Positions 26,521 through 33,803 of a stretch of DNA of 64,000 bases are shown here, piece after piece (positions within the stretch are counted from its first letter, which is position 1; every line of letters starts with the position of its first letter). Source of the DNA: Anaerolineales bacterium. Lineage in GTDB: Bacteria > Chloroflexota > Anaerolineae > 4572-78 > J111. The notes under the pieces were generated by a model. It saw only the letters and a list, made by a program, of their open reading frames with translations. It made no database searches and was not told the DNA's origin. The stretch is from contig JABTUW010000001.1 in NCBI GenBank assembly GCA_015075185.1, positions 620,001 through 684,000 on the forward strand, written 5' to 3'. A program made the position numbers and the translations under genes.

Positions 26521-27392
26521 CCTTTACCTCCAAACAACCCCTGAGGCCGGAAACTAAGCACAATCAGGAACAAGATTAAGCCAACCAACTCCCGATATTC
26601 CCCCCCAAAGGCATAGGCGCTGAGCGCTTCAGAGACACCCAACAAGATACCTGCCGCCAGCACCCCACCAATGCTGCCCAAACCGGCCAGCACCACCACA
26701 ATGAGCGCCTTTAGCGTCCACTGCAAGCCAATAAACGGGCTAACGCTAAAACTTGCAATTACCAGCGCACCCGCAATCCCGGCCAACGATGCCCCCAGCC
26801 CAAAAGTAAACAGATAGGTGGACTTTATGTTTATGCCGGTGAGCGCTGCTGTCTGCCAATCCTCGGCGGTGGCCCGAATAGCTTTGCCCCAAAGTGAGCG
26901 ATTGAGGAATATTTCCAGCGCCGCCACCGTTAAAAAGGCTACCACCAATCCAACCAGGCGCACGACCGGAAAGCGGATCCCAAACAGATCGAAGGCGACA
27001 GTGGCATAGCCAGGCACTACACTGCGCTCATCAGCCGTCCAAAGCTGGATGGCCATATTTTGCAGAACGAGCGTCAGACCAAAGCCAATAAGCAGCGAGT
27101 TTTTGATGCGATTTTCCTCATCCAGCTTTACCACGTGACTAAACAGTTCCAATTGCAGCAGCATACCAATTAAAAACAGGATGGGAATAACGATGACCAG
27201 CGATAAGATCGGGTCCATACCATAAAGGCTGAACAACCAAAAGATGGTGTACCCGCCGATCATGATCAGTTCGCCGTGGGCCACGTTCAGAATTTTGAGC
27301 ACGCCGAACACGAGCGATAAGCCGACTGCGGCCAAACCGTATAATGCGCCAATCATGATGCCTGATACAATATTTTGGACGATGATTTCCAT
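26517..27392 (-). CDS. livH: ABC importer permease, LivH type
   Basis: A 291-residue permease with about eight hydrophobic segments. The signature GALYGLAAVGLSLVFGVLKI with NVAHGELIMIGGY is typical of LivH. The coupling helix includes IRATAEDWQTAALTGINIK. It is 20 bases downstream of the LivF gene and overlaps LivM, in the usual operon arrangement. Confidence 0.93.
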   Translation of the reverse strand: MEIIVQNIVSGIMIGALYGLAAVGLSLVFGVLKILNVAHGELIMIGGYTIFWLFSLYGMDPILSLVIVIPILFLIGMLLQLELFSHVVKLDEENRIKNSLLIGFGLTLVLQNMAIQLWTADERSVVPGYATVAFDLFGIRFPVVRLVGLVVAFLTVAALEIFLNRSLWGKAIRATAEDWQTAALTGINIKSTYLFTFGLGASLAGIAGALVIASFSVSPFIGLQWTLKALIVVVLAGLGSIGGVLAAGILLGVSEALSAYAFGGEYRELVGLILFLIVLSFRPQGLFGGKG

Positions 27393-27411
27393 TCATTACC
27401 CCGTGGTTTGA

Positions 27412-28116
27412 TTAAATGCCCATATAGGCCGACCTGACTCGTTTGTCATTGAGCAGATTGGAGCCGGTATCGTGCTGCACAATGCGGCCGGTCTCGATGA
27501 CGTAGCCGTACCCGGCAATTTCCAGGGCCAGGTTTACGTTCTGTTCCACAATAAGGATAGAGATACCCTCGGTGCTGATTTGTTTGATAATCTCAAAAAT
27601 ATCGGCCACAATCAGCGGGGCTAATCCTAGTGATGGCTCATCTAAAATGAGCAATTTGGGTTGAAGCATCAACGCCCGGCCAATAGCCAGCATTTGTCGC
27701 TGGCCACCGCTCAACGTGCCGGCTTTTTGTGATCGACGCTCAGCCAGAATGGGAAATATTTCAAAGACTCGCTTCATTGATGTTTCTTTTTTGGGCCGGG
27801 CCGCTTTGGGAAACGCGCTCAATTCCAGATTTTCCCGCACGGTTAGCGTGGAAAAAGTACCCCGCCACTCCGGCACCAAACACAAGCCGCTGTTGACAAT
27901 TTCGTGGGTGGGAATTTTGGTGATGTCCTGCCCGCTAAAAAAAATACTGCCTTTGCTGGGCCGGAGCAAACCCATGACCGTTTTGAGGGTGGTTGTTTTG
28001 CCCGCACCGTTGGGCCCCACCATCGCCACGACCGAACCTGGCCCAACCTTCAGCGAGATATCCCACAACACCGGCAGGTCGCCATAAGCCACCTTGATGT
28101 TGCTAATATGTAGCAT
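27412..28116 (-). CDS. livF: ABC importer ATPase, LivF type
   Basis: A 234-residue ATPase. Walker A is GPNGAGKTTTLK, the signature is LSGGQRQMLAIGRAL and Walker B is LLILDEPSLGLAP, with a C-terminal switch histidine replaced by the Liv-typical VEQNVNLALEIAGYGYV. The ATG at 28116 has GGGAGAAA upstream and overlaps the LivG gene by 14 bases. A longer in-frame reading upstream lies inside LivG and is rejected. Confidence 0.93.
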   Translation of the reverse strand: MLHISNIKVAYGDLPVLWDISLKVGPGSVVAMVGPNGAGKTTTLKTVMGLLRPSKGSIFFSGQDITKIPTHEIVNSGLCLVPEWRGTFSTLTVRENLELSAFPKAARPKKETSMKRVFEIFPILAERRSQKAGTLSGGQRQMLAIGRALMLQPKLLILDEPSLGLAPLIVADIFEIIKQISTEGISILIVEQNVNLALEIAGYGYVIETGRIVQHDTGSNLLNDKRVRSAYMGI

Positions 28117-28834
28117 ATTTTTCTCCCAGATAGGCTTTGATAACTTGCGGGTTGCAGGAAATTTCTTGGGGCGTGCCCTCCGCAATTTTGGTGCCGGCAT
28201 TCAACACCACCACGTGGTTAGACAAATTCATCACCGCTTTGATAATATGTTCCACCACAATCACGGTGATGTCCTGCTCTTTGAAGCCGGCGATCAACGC
28301 CATGGCGGCATTGACCTCGGTCGGGGTTAGGCCGGCCATAAATTCATCCAATAACAGCAATTTGGGACGCGTTGCCAACGCCCGGCCCATCTCCAGCCAT
28401 TTTCGCTCCATCACCGTCAGGCTGTTGGCCTTCCGGTCGTACTTGTCGGCCAGCCCGATAAATCTCAGAATTTCCATCGCTTCGGCTTTGGCCTGCTTTG
28501 TGCTCGAGAACGGCTGGTGGCCGTACAGTCGCCCCAACATCACATTTTGCAGGGCAGTCAGGTGCAGAAACGGCCGGACCAACTGAAATGAGCGAGCGAT
28601 GCCGCGGGCAGAGGCCTGATGGGCCGGTAAGCCGGTAATATCTTCTCCCTCCAAAAATACCTGGCCCGAGGTTGGCGGAAAGGTACCGGCCACAATATTA
28701 AACGCCGTCGATTTGCCAGAACCATTAGGCCCAATTAACCCGACCACATCCCCTTTATTCACGCAAAAAGAGAGCTCACTCAGGGCCAGTAATCCTCCAA
28801 ATGACTTGGTTAAATTCTTTACTTCAAGTAACAA
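28103..28834 (-). CDS. livG: ABC importer ATPase, LivG type
   Basis: A 243-residue ATPase. Walker A is GPNGSGKSTAFNIVAG and Walker B is LLLLDEFMAGLTPTE. The signature region reads LTVMERKWLEMGRALA in place of the canonical LSGGQ, a known LivG-like variation. GIARSFQLVRPFLHLTALQN is a typical LivG stretch. It is the first of the importer genes after the oxidoreductase gene. Confidence 0.92.
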   Translation of the reverse strand: MLLEVKNLTKSFGGLLALSELSFCVNKGDVVGLIGPNGSGKSTAFNIVAGTFPPTSGQVFLEGEDITGLPAHQASARGIARSFQLVRPFLHLTALQNVMLGRLYGHQPFSSTKQAKAEAMEILRFIGLADKYDRKANSLTVMERKWLEMGRALATRPKLLLLDEFMAGLTPTEVNAAMALIAGFKEQDITVIVVEHIIKAVMNLSNHVVVLNAGTKIAEGTPQEISCNPQVIKAYLGEKYATY

Positions 28835-28933
28835 TCAGGGCCTCCTTCAAGAATTGGATGACACGATGAAGCGAGAGGAGTTGGCCTGCTTCTTCGTATC
28901 TTCGCCTCGTCGTTTCCTCGTCTCTGCACCTCA

Positions 28934-30127
28934 TTAATACCGTCCCGACTGAAGCTGCCACATTTGATACCGCTCGGCGGCTACCTTGGCCCAGTGAGAC
29001 CAGGGGCCTGGAATATTGAGCTGCACATTCAGCCAGGATTTCGACCCTAGCGACATAAACAGCCCTTGTGAACCGAAATCCAACACATAAAAAGATTTCA
29101 AGCTGTCGGCTGATCGAGCCACCAACTCACCATGGCCAAAATCGGCGGCGATGTTTGCCGCTGCACTCCGGCCCATCTGGGCGCTAACCGTGCCGGGAAT
29201 CAGGACCCCACAAGGCAGGGTCGTTAAAACCGGTGGTTTGACCTGCATGGCAATTCCCGCCGAGAAAATATCGAGGTAAGCCGGGCTGCGATAGAACTCA
29301 TCCACCGGGATGCGTCCTTCCTCATCGGCCAGGTCCGGCACATCGCGGATGGCCTTAATGCCCCGGTAGGGCGGCACGATCATGGTAAATTTCGATATAA
29401 GGCGCTGCATGGTGGCCAGCACCACCGCGCCGGCTTCAATGTGGTCTATCTGAGCTTCGGTGACCGACATAATTTTCCGGTGCGAGAAAGCCTCTTCAAT
29501 AATGTGGCGGGAGTCGCCCAGACCATCGTGCCCAAAATGGCCCAAGTATGGCTCCGGGGTGATAAATGTAATCGAGGCCCGGTCGCGCACACCGGCCTTA
29601 TGCAGGGCCACATCAAGGTTAAGCGCAAATTCATAGGCAGCCCCGTACAGTCCGGTGTTAAGGGTCACTCCAATCACAATGGGGCCGGGATCGACCAGTA
29701 AGGCCTGCCATTGGGCGCGCACATTTAAGGCATCTCGCGCTGATAGAATGGATACGGTGTGGCCGATGGGTTCAGGCCCTAGCCCTGGCAGAGCATCCCA
29801 GTTCCACTCGCCGCCCGTAGCAATCAGCAGCTTGTCGTAATTCATAGATTGGCCCTTGCTGAGTGAAATTGACTTTTTCGGGGGATTGATGGTTTCAAGG
29901 TGAGCGCAAATAAACTCAATGCCGGCCTCTTCCAGTACCGGCCGAATAGGAAAGGCGATATCGGCAGGATCTCGTTCGCCCTGGGCAATCCAGATGAGCG
30001 ATGGGAGAAAGATAAAATCCTCGCTGGCCGAGACCACGGTCACTGTCTCACTTTTCGGTAGGAGGCGCCGCAATTCCAGTGCGGCGGTTAACCCGGCATA
30101 GCCGGCTCCAATGATAACAGTGTTCAT
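28934..30127 (-). CDS. FAD-dependent pyridine nucleotide oxidoreductase (SQR/NDH-2-like)
   Basis: A 397-residue flavoprotein with an N-terminal FAD motif VIIGAGYAGLTAALELRRLL and a conserved LLIATGGEWNW turn. PYRGIKAIRDVPDL and DIFSAGIAMQVKPP resemble sulfide:quinone oxidoreductases and flavocytochrome c. The redox cysteines of true SQR are not in the expected places: only one cysteine (LPCGVLIPGT) is near the flavin C-terminal loop. A sulfide role is therefore unlikely; an electron-transfer or aromatic-side-chain reaction fits the context better. AAGGAG lies eight bases before the ATG at 30127. It is the first gene after the regulator, with a palindromic operator in front. Confidence 0.82.
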   Translation of the reverse strand: MNTVIIGAGYAGLTAALELRRLLPKSETVTVVSASEDFIFLPSLIWIAQGERDPADIAFPIRPVLEEAGIEFICAHLETINPPKKSISLSKGQSMNYDKLLIATGGEWNWDALPGLGPEPIGHTVSILSARDALNVRAQWQALLVDPGPIVIGVTLNTGLYGAAYEFALNLDVALHKAGVRDRASITFITPEPYLGHFGHDGLGDSRHIIEEAFSHRKIMSVTEAQIDHIEAGAVVLATMQRLISKFTMIVPPYRGIKAIRDVPDLADEEGRIPVDEFYRSPAYLDIFSAGIAMQVKPPVLTTLPCGVLIPGTVSAQMGRSAAANIAADFGHGELVARSADSLKSFYVLDFGSQGLFMSLGSKSWLNVQLNIPGPWSHWAKVAAERYQMWQLQSGRY

Positions 30128-30182
30128 TGATGTTTCTCCTTGTGTAAAAAGGATCAGAGTGCGTTTCGAATTATTGTGACGC

Positions 30183-30227
30183 AAACCAAATTGGTTGCAA
30201 AAATGACAACAAAATTGTTGACAATTT
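30183..30227 (-). promoter_or_regulatory. Predicted GntR operator in front of the oxidoreductase/importer run
   Basis: The 148-base gap contains ATTGTTGACAAT (30214-30225) inside the near-perfect palindrome AAATTGTTGACAATTT (30212-30227), and a second palindrome-like block AACCAAATTGGTT about 20 bases closer to the gene. The first core, read on the other strand, is identical to a site upstream of the regulator gene. Confidence 0.6.
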
Positions 30228-30275
30228 GTCGTAAAAAAACCGGCTCAATTGCAGTTCTACCGATCGCCAGTCAGC

Positions 30276-30935
30276 TTAAAAGGCAGTGCCAATACTCTGG
30301 CGCATCGCCTCAGTTACTTTGGCCAAGTGCTGGCGCATCGCTGATTCCGCCGCATCGCTATTGTGGGCGGCTACCGCTTCGATGATAGCCCGATGTTCGG
30401 CCAGGGAATGTTGAGCACGGCCTGCTAACAAAACGGTACGGTATTGAAAGCGCACCCGCTGGGCGCGCAAACGTTCAAGCAGGCGGGTCACTGTTTGATG
30501 TTGGGCAATTTGTAGCAATTTTTCGTGCAATTCGGCATTCAAATCTGAAATTTTCAGCAACTCACCCTGACCCAAGTAGGCTTCCATTTGCTTATGGATG
30601 GCGCGCAGGGTGGCAATATCCTGATCGGTAGCATTGCGGGCAGCATAGCGGGCAACCAACCCTTCTAACACCGCCCGAACCTCGTACATTTCCACTGCTT
30701 CAGCCTCTGAAACCAGGCGAACACGCGCCCCGCGATTGGGTTCGCGTTCAACCAATCCCTCTTGCTCCAACCGGACCAGAGCGGTCCGCACGGCGGCACG
30801 ACCTACATCAAACTTCTCGGCCAATTCCAACTCGACCAGCCGTTCATTGGGCAGCAGTTGTCCCCGCACAATGGCCTGATACAAACGAGTATAGCTTTCA
30901 TCGGCTTCGGTAATTTTATCGGCTTCAGCAGGCAT
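30276..30935 (-). CDS. GntR family transcriptional regulator, FadR/FCD type
   Basis: A 219-residue regulator. The winged helix lies at residues 10-75 (LYQAIVRGQLLPNERLVE, RAAVRTALVRLEQEGLV, PNRGARV). The FCD effector domain follows, with the metal-site pattern of an aspartate in SDLNAELHEKLLQI and histidines in SLAEHRAIIEAV and AMRQHLAKV. FCD regulators usually bind organic or aromatic acids. The ATG at 30935 starts just before the conserved domain; earlier in-frame starts would lie within the predicted operator. It is the first of a run of 12 codirectional genes for aromatic uptake and breakdown and probably represses them. Confidence 0.92.
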   Translation of the reverse strand: MPAEADKITEADESYTRLYQAIVRGQLLPNERLVELELAEKFDVGRAAVRTALVRLEQEGLVEREPNRGARVRLVSEAEAVEMYEVRAVLEGLVARYAARNATDQDIATLRAIHKQMEAYLGQGELLKISDLNAELHEKLLQIAQHQTVTRLLERLRAQRVRFQYRTVLLAGRAQHSLAEHRAIIEAVAAHNSDAAESAMRQHLAKVTEAMRQSIGTAF

Positions 30936-30987
30936 AAATTGGGGTCCAAATAAGTTGAGGATAATAAGCAAATATAGTTGCAACAAA

Positions 30988-31011
30988 ATTGTTAACAGTA
31001 TTGTCAACAAT
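30988..31011 (-). promoter_or_regulatory. Predicted autoregulatory GntR operator, two adjacent sites
   Basis: ATTGTTAACAGT (30988-30999) and ATTGTCAACAAT (31000-31011) stand side by side about 55 bases upstream of the regulator start. The second is the reverse complement of the ATTGTTGACAAT core found before the oxidoreductase gene; the first differs at two or three bases. Confidence 0.6.
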
Positions 31012-31122
31012 TATATCATTTGATAGTGACTTTGTCAAATTTTGGGAGATGAAATAATAATTGCTAATCTGAATTCGGAATTAACTGAGCAGCGGTAATA
31101 AAGAACTCCGAACTCAGGTAAC

Positions 31123-31347
31123 AAAATTGACTCAAAACTGCAATCTTTTGCACAGAATTTTATGTTATAATAGGGCAGAATGGTTGATCGGACGCGGCAA
31201 AAAGAGGGTGGGTAAACTTTTGGCTGTCACTTTGTGCCGGCGGCACCTATGAGCCAGCCCGGTAAGGACTTTTGCCTCTTTCTTTTGAGTAATTTTCAAG
31301 GTATGATATAGGGAAAGTATTTTCCACAGGCCGGGGAGATACCCGGC
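31123..31347 (+). ncRNA. Repeated promoter plus structured leader RNA, copy 1
   Basis: An extended -10 (TGTTATAAT, hexamer 31166-31171) sits in a block that recurs at 63898-64000. The presumed transcript holds GGCAAAA (31197-31203) able to pair with TTTTGCC (31269-31275). Inside, GGCT (31222-31225) can pair with AGCC, and GTGCC-GGC-GGCAC forms a hairpin at 31234-31246. Downstream GCCGGG-GAGATA-CCCGGC (31330-31347) is another perfect hairpin. No long open frame lies within it, and the DrmD-like stub starts at 31375. It does not match the consensus of any riboswitch class known to the annotator. A leader RNA or attenuator is the best guess. Confidence 0.55.
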
Positions 31348-31374
31348 AAAAATTCAAAAAATAAACCCATCAGA

Positions 31375-31806
31375 ATGATGACCGACTCCATTCCCGAACA
31401 AGGCCAGCTCGTCCGCGTGCGCGGGCAGCACTATTTGGTCCAGGATGTTTTCCCCTACCAGGCCAATCGCCAAGCCCCCACGATTCACCGGGTTTCGTTA
31501 GAGTGCCTGGATGACGACCGCCTGGGTGATACGCTCGATGTTATCCGGGAACGGGAGGTGCATAAGGCAGTCCACGAGGCGATTGGCCTGCCCACGCCGG
31601 TGGGCCGGGACCCCGCACCTCGCTTCCAGGCTTTTCTCCACGCCGTCGAGTGGTCCACCAGTTCGGTAGAAGGAGCAGGGGAGCAGGGGGAAACGAGGAA
31701 ACGAGGAGACGAGAGGGCGGCGGACGGCGGTCGTCAAGTGTCGCTGCCGGGGCTGGAGGACCCGTCGCCGTGTCAGTTGGGGGTGTTTGAGGAGGAAGGG
31801 GAGTAA
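31375..31806 (+). pseudogene. N-terminal stub of a DISARM DrmD-like SNF2 helicase
   Basis: The first 100 residues (GQLVRVRGQHYLVQDVFP, SLECLDDDRLGDTLDVIR, PAPRFQAFLHAVEWSTSS) match the start of DrmD, the SNF2-type helicase of class 1 DISARM anti-phage systems, normally about 1,000 residues long. After that the frame enters GA-rich low-complexity DNA (31670-31725) and ends with an acidic tail, so the ATPase is gone. No intact DISARM gene (drmA, drmB, drmC, methylase) is in the window. The assignment rests on remembered N-terminal patterns and should be tested by profile search. Confidence 0.55.
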
Positions 31807-31807
31807 T

Positions 31808-31892
31808 CAAACCACAAAGCACACCAAGAACACAAAGGGTAAGAAAACAATAGAAAACCCTTAGTGACCTTCGTGCTCTTAGTGGTTAAAAA
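31808..31892. repeat. Imperfect inverted repeat (MITE-like)
   Basis: AACCACAAAGCACACCAAGA near 31810 is roughly inverted by CTTCGTGCTCTTAGTGGTTA near 31890, with an AT-rich centre. Sequences of this ACCACnAAG...CTTnGTGGT type are dispersed in many genomes. It separates two gene remnants. Confidence 0.5.
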
Positions 31893-31919
31893 ACGGCTGC
31901 CGCTTATGAGTTAGGAAGC

Positions 31920-32235
31920 TGACCTGTCATTACGAAGCGCCGGAGCAGGCCGAAAGGGATATCGCCCATTGGGCCGATCTAGACATCATCGTTTTACGCT
32001 TGAAGCCGAAGGTGGTACTCAAGGTAATATGAAGCTCCAACCGCTTTATACCTTCGGCTACAGCAACAAGCAGCCCGATGAGCTGCTAAATCTAGCTGAA
32101 CAGTTGGACACCATCGTCGCCGATATCCGCCTCAGCCCGCGCAGCCGCATTCCACAATGGAACGGCGGCCACCTGGGTAAACTACTGGGTGACTGTTACT
32201 GTCACCTGCCGGCCCTAAATTCGGTAACTGTTCAA
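31920..32235 (+). pseudogene. Two coupled remnants: unknown C-terminus and DUF488 N-terminus
   Basis: A frame with no start encodes HYEAPEQAERDIAHWADLD and ends at 32032. Its stop overlaps, as ATGA, the ATG at 32029 of a DUF488 protein (LQPLYTFGYSNKQPDELLN, IVADIRLSPRSRIPQWNG). DUF488 breaks off after about 65 of its usual 120-180 residues, before its C-terminal catalytic-like motif. The overlap shows these were once operon neighbours. The upstream family was not recognised. Confidence 0.6.
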
Positions 32236-32301
32236 TGCCGCCAATTAGTATCCCAGTTCACCTTAGCCGCAGGTTCAGGCCCCAACGCAACGTCTCCACC
32301 T

Positions 32302-32340
32302 TTGACAAAACTAGTAACTCGTAGTATAGTTTTTTACGAG
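32302..32340 (+). promoter_or_regulatory. Promoter and PadR operator
   Basis: TTGACA (32302-32307), a 17-base spacer and TATAGT (32325-32330) form a near-consensus promoter. The arms CTCGTA (32318-32323) and TACGAG (32335-32340) flank the -10 box as an inverted repeat, as expected for autorepression by the PadR protein encoded 11 bases downstream. Confidence 0.75.
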
Positions 32341-32350
32341 CGAGGGTTTT

Positions 32351-32932
32351 ATGTCAGTTCGCCATGCTGTGCTGGGTTTGCTTGCTCAACGCCCGCGTCA
32401 CGGGTATGAATTGCGCGCGGCGTTTCAGGCGCTTGTCGGCGGCGAGGAGAATTGGGACGTCAAGCCGGCGCAAATCTACACTACGCTGACGCGCTTGGAG
32501 CAAGGCGGTTTCGTTGCCGAAGACAGCGTCGAACAGGATGCAGGCCCTGAAAAACGAATTTATGCGATCACATTGGCGGGGCGTAAAACCCTCAACGAGT
32601 GGTTTGCCTGCGGGATTGAACCGGAACATCAGCACGATGAATTCTTCCTTAAATTGATGATCGGTTTGGTATCGGGCGCGGCGGACCCGTGCCGCTTGAT
32701 CCAGACCCAGCGGGCCTACTTGTTTCAGGAGTTGCATGACCTCACCGAACAGCGCAGCCAGGCCGATCCCAGTCGAGAGCTCGCCAAGATTCTTTTGCTC
32801 GATAAAGCCGTCATGCACCTGGAAGCCGATTTGCGCTGGCTCGATATGATCGAGGGGCGGCTCGACGACATCAAACATCAGCCTTTGCCCGAGCCGGAGT
32901 CCAAACCGCGCGGCAGACCCAGGAAAATTTAG
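32351..32932 (+). CDS. PadR family transcriptional regulator
   Basis: A 193-residue repressor. The N-terminal winged helix starts SVRHAVLGLLAQRPRHGYEL and contains KPAQIYTTLTRLEQGGFV, with the wing GPEKRIYAITLAG. The C-terminal four-helix Vir-type domain (90-180) mediates dimerisation and the tail is basic (PRGRPRKI). GAGGG lies six bases before the ATG. It heads an operon with an ABC exporter, a common pairing in which PadR relieves repression when the exported drug or lipid is present. Confidence 0.93.
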   Translation: MSVRHAVLGLLAQRPRHGYELRAAFQALVGGEENWDVKPAQIYTTLTRLEQGGFVAEDSVEQDAGPEKRIYAITLAGRKTLNEWFACGIEPEHQHDEFFLKLMIGLVSGAADPCRLIQTQRAYLFQELHDLTEQRSQADPSRELAKILLLDKAVMHLEADLRWLDMIEGRLDDIKHQPLPEPESKPRGRPRKI

Positions 32933-32980
32933 GATGGCAGATTTTGTTTTCAATCTGCAAGCAGAAGTCAGGAGTTGAGC

Positions 32981-33721
32981 ATGTCTCTCATTCAGGCGGA
33001 AAATCTCACTAAAGTGTACGGCGCGGGCGACACAGCGGTCGTCGCGCTCGACCACGTGTACCTCACCGTGAACCCGGGCGAGTTTGTCGCCGTGATGGGC
33101 CCGAGCGGATGCGGCAAGTCTACGCTCTTGCACTTGCTCGGCGGACTCGACCGGCCCTCGGATGGGAGCGTCAGTATTGACGGGCAACTGCTGGCGAAAA
33201 TGTCCGACGATGCGCTGACGCAGTTGCGCCGTCGTAAAATCGGTTTCGTGTTCCAGTTCTTTAACCTCATCCCGATTTTGTCGTCCGTCGAAAATGCGGC
33301 GCTGCCGCTTTTGCTCGACGGCGGCAACTCGGCCCAAACAAAACAAAAAGCCATCGAGTGGCTGACCAAAGTCGGATTGGGGCATCGCCTGGCCAGCCGC
33401 CCTGATCAATTGTCGGCGGGACAGCAGCAGCGGGTGGCAATTGCGCGCGCGCTCATCGCCGATCCCATGCTGGTACTCGCCGACGAACCGACCGGCAACC
33501 TCGATACCAAATCGTCGGACGAAATCGCCGCTTTGTTGAAACAAGTGGCGAAGGAATGGGGACGCGCGGTGCTGATGGTGACACACGACCCACGCATCGC
33601 CGCGTATGCCGATCGGATCATCTTTCTCAAAGATGGCAAGGTTGTGAACGAGGCGCAATTGGAAGCGAAGCGGGCGGACAATGCGGAAGCGGTCTCGCAA
33701 ATGATGAAGGCCATTGCCTGA
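32981..33721 (+). CDS. ABC exporter ATPase, LolD/MacB type
   Basis: A 246-residue ATPase of the macrolide/lipoprotein exporter group. Walker A is GPSGCGKSTLLHLLGGLD, the Q-loop FVFQFFNLIP, the signature LSAGQQQRVAIARAL and Walker B VLADEPTGNLD, with the switch histidine in MVTHDPRIAAYA. AGGAG is seven bases before the ATG at 32981; a TTG six bases earlier is rejected. It should energise the FtsX-type permease encoded next. Confidence 0.94.
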   Translation: MSLIQAENLTKVYGAGDTAVVALDHVYLTVNPGEFVAVMGPSGCGKSTLLHLLGGLDRPSDGSVSIDGQLLAKMSDDALTQLRRRKIGFVFQFFNLIPILSSVENAALPLLLDGGNSAQTKQKAIEWLTKVGLGHRLASRPDQLSAGQQQRVAIARALIADPMLVLADEPTGNLDTKSSDEIAALLKQVAKEWGRAVLMVTHDPRIAAYADRIIFLKDGKVVNEAQLEAKRADNAEAVSQMMKAIA

Positions 33722-33803
33722 TTTTATGATTTTCGGTTCGATGGATTTCCGTCAGCCTTCAGAAATCAAAAATCAGCGCTCCGGCTTGAAAGGTTAGGTC
33801 AAA

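Noticed and set aside
31195..31290. Possible c-di-GMP class I riboswitch
   Set aside because: The GGCAAAA and CCTATGAGCCAGCC stretches recall parts of it, but the paired P2/P3 core and the conserved GNRA-type tetraloop contacts could not be found in order.
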